Assembly (NCBI RefSeq): GCF_021018805.1
Contig: NC_086259.1
Location: 11,393,501 to 11,457,500, forward strand
From: Prinia subflava
Taxonomy: Eukaryota; Chordata; Aves; Passeriformes; Cisticolidae
Direction of reading: 5' to 3'
DNA length: 64,000 nt
Positions within the stretch are counted from its first letter, which is position 1. Each line of letters starts with the position of its first letter. Under the pieces are notes generated by a model, which saw nothing but the letters and a program-made list of their open reading frames with translations, did no database searches and was not told the origin of the DNA. A program made the position numbers and the translations under genes. Positions 13,099-21,028 of this stretch are shown piece by piece.

Positions 13099-13929
13099 CT
13101 ATAAAGACAAAACAAAGGAACATACGGAGAATGGGGGATGGAACAAAAATATGCTATTTCTTACTAATTCAGACAGCAAGTTTCTCTGACAAACAAGGAT
13201 TATAATGCAAGGGTTTCTTCACCCACTGATCCAGTATGTTTGTTAAATCCCACAGACACTATGTTAGTGCCACATCCCACTGGATGGTGTTCAATCCTGC
13301 ATGTTCCAAGAGGCACACCACAAACAGGTGCCTATGGAAATCAAAGATCTGAGGAACAGCAAAGTTTAATGGCATTTTGCTAATGAACCAGTAACAGCAT
13401 TAATCACTTGCTCTTGCTCAAAGGCACAACAGTCTAACAATTATATGAGCATGGACACCAACTTACATCTGAACATTTCTGAGATAAGCAGAGTTCCTGT
13501 TAGATAAAGTGAGGCTGAAGTTACATGAACAAATGTAGGTCATAGAATGTGCCAGACATGCAAGGAGAAAACAAACCCAGGTCTAGCCCCTTGCCTGCTA
13601 CCAAGTTATCCCATCCATTCTCAGCCAGTCTAAAAGCCCATCCACCCTTCTGCAGCCTCCTCTCAAAGAACTACCTGGATGACCTCAGCTGAAGTTTTAC
13701 TTATGGACACAACAGCACAGTGTACACTACAGGGAATTATCAGCTGAATTTTAACTGAAGCAATAAATTAAATACTGAAATAAATTTAAGAAAAAGCATA
13801 AAGGAAAAAAATACCTTTAAAATTACTTTTGAAACTTATGCTCTACAGAGCTGTCCTCTTCCCAAGAGGAAGAAATGAAACTTAATGCCCACAGGAGCTG
13901 CAAAACAGCAAGGTCCTTCCTAGACAAAA

Positions 13930-14320
13930 GCCAGAAAGTCAGCACAAACAAAGTAATTCTCGCACTGCCAGTATCATAAAGAAGTCGTAGGCACCTTTTT
14001 ATAATGACAGAGTATTCTTAATAAAAGCTTCAAGCAGGTTTTACAGCTGCATATTATCCAATGAAACTGGTAATAAACAGCGCTGTAGAATTATTTAGTG
14101 CAACTCCAATACGCCGAGAGTGTCAACCTGGGTTTTATTTATCACACAGGCTAAAATGTTTGTTCTTGGCTTTACAGTAGCAGCCAAGCCTGTAGCTATC
14201 TTTTATCCCAGCACACTGCCATCTGGATATTGATACTTTGCTATGGGATATGAAAGGAGAGCATAGTTACCTAATACAGCTTAATTGAAAACACAAGACC
14301 TACATATTATACCATGCATT
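13930..14320. promoter_or_regulatory. Candidate conserved element inside intron 3 of the minus-strand transcript
   Basis: A repeat-free block with 'cactgccagtatcataaag', 'taataaacagcgctg' and 'gggttttatttatcacac'. It has the look of a conserved developmental element. Human CRNDE is known to contain a highly conserved intronic stretch; this block could be its counterpart, but that is inference from position only. Confidence 0.3.
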
Positions 14321-14969
14321 ATTCTACACAAAATTAAATCTGAAGGGCATGAAAAATTCTGTAGATGTCAGCAGAGAATATTTCAGAGGTAAATGCTGTG
14401 TTCTTGATCTGTACTAGAAATGCTAGGAAATACTGTGAAAAATATGTGCTTACGAAAAGAAAAAGCTCGTTCTTGTTCTGTTGGGAAAAAAGATATTGCT
14501 CAGGAAAGTGCATCTCCTTCAGGAAGAGCAGGAGAATCATCAGTCACATGTTTACTAGTACAGTAAACTCTTTATGGTGATCCATATTCACCTTGAAAGG
14601 TCCAACTACTTTGTTTTTTTCCTCAAGCAATGATTTATACAATAAAAAAAAGGAAAAAAAATGCTGGTTCTACAAATACATTCACTTTAATCTGCAAAAA
14701 ACAGCTTCAAGAATCATCTACATCTGCACTACCCACATTAAGGAATACAGACTAAAAAGCTCTAATGTTAATAAAACCCCAGAAATTATGAACTGTTAAA
14801 AAGAATTCCTTGGGTGTAAGGCCAGAAAGGCTACCTGGCTTTATGTTTCTCCTCAGAGAGGTACTGCTGAGCTCTTGCAAACACCAGTCATGAGGACTGC
14901 AAATATATGTAAGTAAAGTAGATAAAGCACAAAATCTTTGGAATACAAGACTGCTATTAAGTCACTCAC

Positions 14970-15030
14970 CTCTAACACCCACAGTGGAAGCCAGATTCCA
15001 GCTCCAGGAGCTCCCATCATGCTGCAGCAC
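14970..15030 (-). ncRNA. Exon 3 of the divergent minus-strand transcript
   Basis: The acceptor 'ttccctttttgcctgcag' and donor GAG|GTGAGTGA are both close to consensus and define a 61-base exon. It carries two adjacent ATGs at 15020 and 15017; the second has A at -3 and G at +4, a strong start context. A different frame through the exon continues the ATG frame of exon 2. Confidence 0.6.
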
Positions 15031-15779
15031 CTGCAGGCAAAAAGGGAATTTGCTACCACGAGGGAAGCTACTGGCTCACATACATCCCATAAAACAGCAC
15101 AGGGAGCCACAGCCACCCTTCCCACTGGGCTGCTCCTCATTCCCTGTAAGAGCCAGCTAACAGTAGATGTGGCTTGCTCTAAGTGAAAAACTTGTTTTAG
15201 ACATGAAAGAAAGCAGTTTTTCATTTTTCATTCAGAGTCTATTTTCTCCACATGCCATGGAACTGTAAGTAAAATAAACCCTGAAGACATTCTTAACTTA
15301 GTCCATACTATGGCAACAAATTCAAGCAAATAATGCCATTTAAGTTAATTACAGGAAACTTCAAGGGAACTGAAATACAGTTTCAGGTTCTCCCATGATA
15401 CTGTCAAGATCTCTGGAGTTGCATGCTCAGTACAATAACTAGGTGCTTGAAAGGCTTGTCAGCTGCACTTCTGTATTTTATTCCACACACCGAAAAGGCT
15501 GCTGAAGCAATTAAAAAAAAAAAAAATACTGGAACTGATAATCAGGTTTCTTTTAGCAGACAAGAAGTGATTTAAAATAGAAAGGCTTGGGGAGAAAAAC
15601 AAAACTCTAAGCTACCTCATACCCAAACACTAGGCACAGAAGGGTTATTCTAGGTGTTCACGAGTTTACACCTCGCTCTCAGACCACAAACACAGGGAGT
15701 GTGAACAAGGAGCATCTCGGGCAAAGGAAGGGCAGGCAGAAGAAACAGCAGAGCAGCTGAGGGTGTCTTGCCCAGAGAG

Positions 15780-15912
15780 CTCCTCCCGGGATCCCTGACC
15801 CAGGCTGAGAGCCACAAACACCGGCGCTTGCACGGCGCTGCCCGGCCCTGGAACTCGCAGCGCTGCACCTGAGGGAGCGCAGCAGTGTCTGCAGGAAAGG
15901 CCCCGAAGTTTC
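15780..15912. promoter_or_regulatory. Small intronic CpG-rich patch
   Basis: A local GC/CpG-rich stretch ('caccggcgcttgcacggcg', 'cgcagcgctgcacc') of about 130 bases inside an otherwise AT-rich intron of the minus-strand transcript. A CCAAT box lies next to it near 15920. It could be an alternative promoter for that transcript or an enhancer. Open frames across it look accidental. Confidence 0.25.
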
Positions 15913-15999
15913 ACAGCCAATATTTCACATGCTTTTCTTTAGCTCTTGCCGGTTAATAATGTATTGGTTTAACACAGAAAGACACAGGCCCCTCCCTCC

Positions 16000-17880
16000 T
16001 CTTTGCATGCAAATTAGTTTTACTTCTATGGTAGTGCAAAGATCAGAAAGAAAATTTTCTTTTCTCTTCATGCCTAATTAAAAAAATGAATATTCACACG
16101 TATTTCTTTTTCTCTGTTATGAGTTGTTAATACTTTTAAATATACTGTATAAAAGATCTCTTATCAGATGTTTCCAGCAGCAATTTCCACTACCATCTGA
16201 GTTCACAGCTTTTTTTTTTTTTTCCCCAATAGGACAGCTTTATGAAACAGGATATCTTGCAGGGGAATTACTTTTCCATTTTTTTTTTTCCTTTAAGGAG
16301 ATTCCTTTTAGCATCACACACATCTCTTGGAAATACTGTCACACACTGAACCAGAGAAACAAATTCAGTGTCTAAGGTCAGGTATTCTGATAAAGAAATA
16401 TCAAAAAGGTTTTGAGAAAACAGCCTCCTTCTCATCTACCCCTGGAAAAAGAAAAAAAAAAGTTGAAATGATCTCCTAATGCATCTCCCTTCATAATTCA
16501 TGCCGAAAGATGACATTTTCTCAGGATCTTAATTAAGATAATGATGAACACCTGTGTCGGCATTCTTTGGCAAGACAGCATTATCCATCATAATCTTTTA
16601 AGTACTCTCAAAAAACCCAACAAAATCACATGACGGAACCAATCTGTTGCCTCTCCTTGCACTAAGTTTTACATCTCAGACACACAGAAGAACGATTAGA
16701 TCTTTAAAGACTGCAATAAAAACAGGATCGTTAGATTTTAAAGTTTCAACAGAAAGTAACTATTAAATTAATTAAATTAAGGTGTATCATAGCCATGATA
16801 GCCAAGTTAAACTCCACTCACTACAAGCCACCTGGAAACAAACCACTTAAAGTTAGAGCCTACCAATAGCCATACTTTTAAAATAAGTTTGCTGTTACTT
16901 TCAGGATCATTCTGCCTCTCTTAATTTATTTGTCCTGGAAAGAAAATATTCTCAGCTGATCCCTACTGTACATTCATGCACTAATTTATTAAGCCATTTT
17001 ATGCTGTACCACGTTTGCATTATCTAAATGAAATTATGCAAAAGAAACCAGTGTAGAAGAACAAACATGCAAATTCAAATGTTGCTATATTTCGGGTCAC
17101 ATTTTGTCATCTCAAATCCTCCATCTCAAGTTCCTCTGACACCAAAAACCCCACTGGAGTCCAACTATTAAACTAACCAAAACCCCTTTTAATAGCTTTG
17201 CAGGACCAGCCATCAGACTGAAGGCTATAAAAAAAGGGATTTTAATTATTTACTTATAGAAGCTGAATCTAAATTCACATGCCTAAATTTAAATAAAGTG
17301 AGGAGTGCACAGCCAGCCTCCCATTGTTAAATAAGATTTTAAGGGCAAGTGTTTTTCCTGTTGCATTAACAATTCATCTTCCAAAAAACTATGAGAAAAA
17401 TATACAAAGCCCAGAATTTTAACATCAAATTGAACTGTTACAGTTTCACCAGCAGCTGCAAAATACACAAACTCCTGATACCAAGAACTCATCCATACCT
17501 TCAAATGCACGTACCTTCAGCAAAAATGCAGAGAAGCAGCAAACGTATCCTCAAGCCCCACGCTTGTTAACAGAACTGATGAACGACTCAAGAGCCTTGA
17601 AACAAACTTCTTATTTCCCTTGCTGAAAAGTCCTGCAAGGCAGATTTGTCTTAGGCTTTCACATTTTAATATGCTGCTATCAGAGAAAAAAGTTGCTGTG
17701 ACTAGTCCTTCAGTCATTCGTAGAGCTATCAATGTGCAAATAAAGCAGAAAATAGAGACATCCTTAAGAAATGAGTCTCAAATTTGATATAAAGTGAAGG
17801 TGACAACCACAGCAATAGAACTATAAACTAAATGTTTCGATATCTTGAATAATTATCTACAGTTCTTTTAAAACGGCAAA
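16000..17880. other. Intron 2 of the minus-strand transcript, no further exon recognised
   Basis: AT-rich intronic sequence between exon 3 and exon 2 of the proposed transcript. It has poly(T) runs at 16211-16225 and 16278-16290 and small open frames without domains. I saw no additional exon with good signals at both ends. Confidence 0.45.
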
Positions 17881-18015
17881 GAATATAATAGTGGCATAAT
17901 GTAGTGAGAATGTCAGTTTGATAGGCACTTACAATCCTGACGGCATGAGAGTCCTATCACTGCCGTTTATTAATCAGCTCTGGTATTATGTTTGCAAGGC
18001 ATGAAAGTATGCATG
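17880..18015. promoter_or_regulatory. Candidate conserved element upstream of IRX5
   Basis: A short repeat-free block with 'agtttgataggcacttac', 'atcctgacggcatgag' and 'gccgtttattaatcagc', about 2.8 kb before the IRX5 start codon. It has enhancer-like texture only. Confidence 0.25.
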
Positions 18016-18108
18016 AACTCACCACAGTTTCCAAATGTATGCCTACAGAAGAAAGATTAGTGGAGCATCAGAAATAAAGAGGGTAATTTTACATGACGTT
18101 AACCTTAC

Positions 18109-18158
18109 CTCCTCTTCAAAAAAGTCAGATGCCATGGGAAGATGGTTAAAACTTCTTC
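18109..18158 (-). ncRNA. Exon 2 of the divergent minus-strand transcript
   Basis: On the minus strand the acceptor 'gctcctttctttgtag' is followed by 50 bases and the donor GAG|GTAAGG. An ATG at 18135-18133 (G at +4, C at -3) opens a frame MASDFFEEE that runs through the donor into exon 3. Confidence 0.6.
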
Positions 18159-18539
18159 CTACAAAGAAAGGAGCACGGAAAAGCAGTTAGTTATTCTACT
18201 CACATATAAAATGAACGTTAAATGTATAAAACTCGACCAGATGATATCTCACTCCTCGAACAAGGGGGATTGTCAGAGGATTATGACAGAAGAGCTCTCG
18301 AGTGGAGAAAGAAATGCAGTGCTCCAGAGCGATCGCTAGAATGAAGCCGGGGACAAATACCGGTGACACCGCGCAGTCGAAAACTGATGAAAGTGCACAC
18401 CTGTGTGGATTGAGCATGTAAGGGAGCGTGCGAGCCGGGGATGGACCCGTCTCGTTCACCGGGGCAGAACCACACGGAGCTTAAAGAGACGAAATTCCGC
18501 ACCCCAAACATTAAAATAATAAATTTTAAAAAAACAAAA

Positions 18540-19400
18540 CGGGGGGCGAGAGAAGTGCAAGAGGACAGAGGAGGGAACGGCCGGACGGAGCGCAGCTCCG
18601 CAGCAGCGCCGAGGAGGAGCCGAGCCCGGAGCAGCCCCGCCGGTCCCGCCCGGCGCTGCCGGGACCGGCCCGGGCCGGGCCGAACCGCTCCGCCCGTCAG
18701 GGGGCGCCAGGGGCGGGGCAGCGCCGCCACCGAGCGCCGCGGGGCTCCGCGGGCCCGCTCGGGCCGGGCACCCCTCACCTCGGGCCGGGCCGGCCTCAGC
18801 GCAGCCGGGCAGGGCAGGGCAGGGCCGGGCCGGGCCAGGGGCGGCAGCCGCGGCCCGCAGCGCCTCCGCGGGCCGTCCTGTCAGCACCGCCTCCGGACCC
18901 GCCGGCACCGCGCCCGCGCTGCCGCCGCCCCTCACACCCCGCGCTGAGGGACAGGTCCGCGGGCCCGTGGAAGGAGCGCAGCGCCCGCCGCCGGCGGGGG
19001 AACAGCCAGTCATGCGCCGGGACGGCCGGGGGCGGGACTGGCGGGGCCGCGGCCTGATGGGTACTGTAGTGCAGGGCAGGGCACTGCGGGGTGCTCCGCT
19101 CTGCGGCGGGCAGCGCCCGCCCCGCCGGCCCCGCGGACCGCGGGGACAGCGCGCCCTTCCCGCCCAGCCCGGCCCTGCAGCGCGGCCGCTCGGCAGGTCC
19201 CGCCGCCGCCCAGCTGTGGATGCTGCCGCCGGACAGAGCCCCGGAGAGGGAGGGAGGGACGGAGGCAGCGGGGCGGCGTCGGTGTCGCCTCCACGGCGAC
19301 ACGGGGAGCTGCTGGCCCAGCCTGCCCGTTTTAAAACACACCCCTGCTCCTCGCGTCTCCGCGCACGTCCCGCGGGGGAGCGCGGCGAGAGCGTTACGGT
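18540..19400 (-). promoter_or_regulatory. CpG island: promoter and first exon of the divergent transcript
   Basis: Composition changes sharply at about 18540 from AT-rich to very GC- and CpG-rich and falls back at about 19400. A minus-strand donor GAG|GTGAGG at 18779 marks the probable end of exon 1, with the start site somewhere near 18.9-19.1 kb. No TATA box is evident. Long open frames on both strands (for example 318 codons on the minus strand) are a by-product of the composition. Confidence 0.55.
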
Positions 19401-20039
19401 CGGGAAATGCAAAAGTTACAAAATAAAATAAATTCTGAAAATATAAATCTTATGATATCGCCTCTCGGCCGAGAAAGGCACGGCGGGTCCCGATGGCCGG
19501 GGTCTGAGGCCGCTGGAGCAGCTCCTTTCCTCAGCAGCAAGGGAAAAAAATGCGTGAAGCGAATAAATCGGGATATGTTTCTATTGGGAAATATATCTGG
19601 TGGAATCACAGGAGATTACATCTTCTGATCGGCAGGGCTTTATCCCGGTTCATATGGTTTTAATCTGCTTTCGCCTCGACCCTTCAATGAGCCGAGGGCG
19701 GGGGGAGGATACCCGGTGTGTTCTCGGGTCCGCGGGCAAACCCTCGCTCTGAGCGGTGTCTGCGGACCCAGCTCAGCCCCCTCCGCTCCCCTCCGGATCG
19801 CCCTTCTCCCGCCACCGGCGCAGAGAAAGACTCAATCCGAGCCCTCCTCGAAGCCGATCCCCGCTCGATCCCGGCCGGACCCCGCCGCCGCTCCGCCCGC
19901 ACAGCCGCAACAGGTCCGGTGGCGGGGTGGCCCCTGTCCGCGGGAGTGACCGGCCGAGCAGCCCAGGGACAGGGCTGCGGCTCTTCCAGACGAAAACCTC
20001 CTTTTTTGTTAAGAAAATCAAAACTAACAGCACCAGTCC
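19401..20039. other. Spacer between the two divergent CpG-island promoters
   Basis: An AT-rich segment (19400-19660) with 'tctattgggaaatatatc' separates the island at 18.5-19.4 kb from a second GC-rich block at 19.68-19.97 kb. The overlapping open frames in the GC block are compositional. The spacer may hold shared control elements for IRX5 and the minus-strand transcript. Confidence 0.4.
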
Positions 20040-20099
20040 GCCGTATATCCCACCTCCAATGATTTAGCGGAGGGAGGGGCAGGGGCAGAGAGCACGAGG

Positions 20100-20260
20100 A
20101 GGGGTGGCTGTGCAGAGGGGGAGCCGGGCGGCTAATAAATCTTATTAAAGATCTATTTTTTTTTTCATATACTGATTGGCTTGCATTCCGGCGCAGCGCG
20201 GCTCCGCACGGTATTTAGCACATGCAGAAAGTTGGAGCTGATCTTAAATGGCTCGGAGGT
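20100..20260 (+). promoter_or_regulatory. IRX5: IRX5 core promoter region
   Basis: An AT-rich core ('ggctaataaatcttatt', 'gatctatttttttttc') lies inside GC-rich DNA and is followed by a reverse CCAAT box in 'actgattggctt' (about 20170-20181). It sits roughly 550 bases before the start codon, a sensible distance for the 5' end of IRX5. The exact start site cannot be read from sequence. Confidence 0.45.
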
Positions 20261-20779
20261 GACTGCAATCCAGGAGCCGGCGCACTTGAGCCTCTGAGCG
20301 CTGGGGAGGGCCAGGGAAGCGCGGAGCCCTCCCGCTGGTTGGGCCCGGCCGCGGCAGCCCAGCGGGGTCCTGCCAGTCCTTCCACTGACAACACCCCGCG
20401 AAGGAGGAGCCTCGCCGGGCCGTGCTGAAGGCGTCAGGAGCTGCAATTTCCAACTTAGCATCTTGGCAGGACCCTTCGGAAAGCGAGAGCGAGGAGGAAG
20501 AGAAAAAAAAGCCCCCCAGTGCAAGGGGGAGAGAGAGAGAAAGAGAGGAGGGGGGCAGGGAAAGAGGGGAAAGCAAGGGGGGGAGAAAAAGGAGGAAGCG
20601 GTGCCCGGCTGCAGGCGAAAGCGGAGCAGCAGCCCCGGCGCAGAGCAAGGTGCCGCCGCTGCCCAGCTGGCGAGGGCGGAGAGGCGCCCGCGAAGCCCCG
20701 GCCGCAGCCGCCCCAACCCGGCAGCGCGGCGGCTCCCTCCCGGCGCCTTGGGCTCCCGGGTATATGTGTGCGCCTGGCC
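20260..20779 (+). other. IRX5: IRX5 5' untranslated region (approximate start)
   Basis: GC-rich leader before the IRX5 ATG. Bases 20475-20600 form a strongly purine-biased tract of G runs and GA repeats. Two upstream ATGs lie on the promoter side: 20222, which is in the leader only if transcription starts early, and 20764, which is 16 bases before the main ATG and out of frame. The leader's left end is estimated. Confidence 0.4.
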
Positions 20780-21028
20780 ATGTCGTATCCTCAGGGTTAC
20801 TTGTACCAGCCGTCAGCGTCCTTGGCTCTCTATTCCTGCCCGGCGTACAGCACCAGCGTGATCTCCGGACCCAGGACCGATGAACTTGGGAGATCTTCTT
20901 CGGGCTCCGCTTTTTCCCCTTATGCCGGATCTACCGCCTTTACCGCCCCTTCCCCGGGTTACAACTCCCACCTCCAGTACGGCACCGACCCGGCCGCCGC
21001 CGCCGCCGCCGCCTTCACTTCCTACGTG
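20780..21028 (+). CDS. IRX5: IRX5 coding exon 1 (residues 1-83)
   Basis: The exon encodes the conserved N-terminal region rich in Tyr, Ser and Ala and ends in a seven-alanine run (72-78) followed by FTSYV. The donor GTG|GTAAGA at 21029 is in phase 0. Joining to [10 protein letters not shown] in exon 2 restores the usual IRX5 order. Confidence 0.96.

Larger units (their letters stand above)
12475..18950 (-). ncRNA. Candidate multi-exon lncRNA divergent from IRX5 (position of CRNDE)
   Basis: Five minus-strand exons can be placed by splice signals: exon 1 ending at 18779, exon 2 at 18109-18158, exon 3 at 14970-15030, exon 4 at 12934-13098, and a terminal exon from 12712 to about 12475. Every internal junction has GT/AG with a good donor (GAG|GTGAGG, GAG|GTAAGG, GAG|GTGAGTG, ATG|GTAAGT) and a pyrimidine-rich acceptor. 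The transcript would start in the CpG island at 18.54-19.4 kb, head to head with IRX5. In mammals CRNDE lies there in the same orientation, so I infer an orthologue by position. I could not align it to CRNDE. No long reading frame spans all exons, though frames of 55 and 74 codons do cross junctions. The start site near 18.95 kb is a guess, and extra or alternative exons may exist. Confidence 0.6.

Noticed and set aside
18456..19412. 318-codon minus-strand frame in the CpG island
   Set aside because: Stop codons are rare at this GC content, and overlapping frames exist on both strands. The text is low-complexity, and a splice donor cuts it at 18779.
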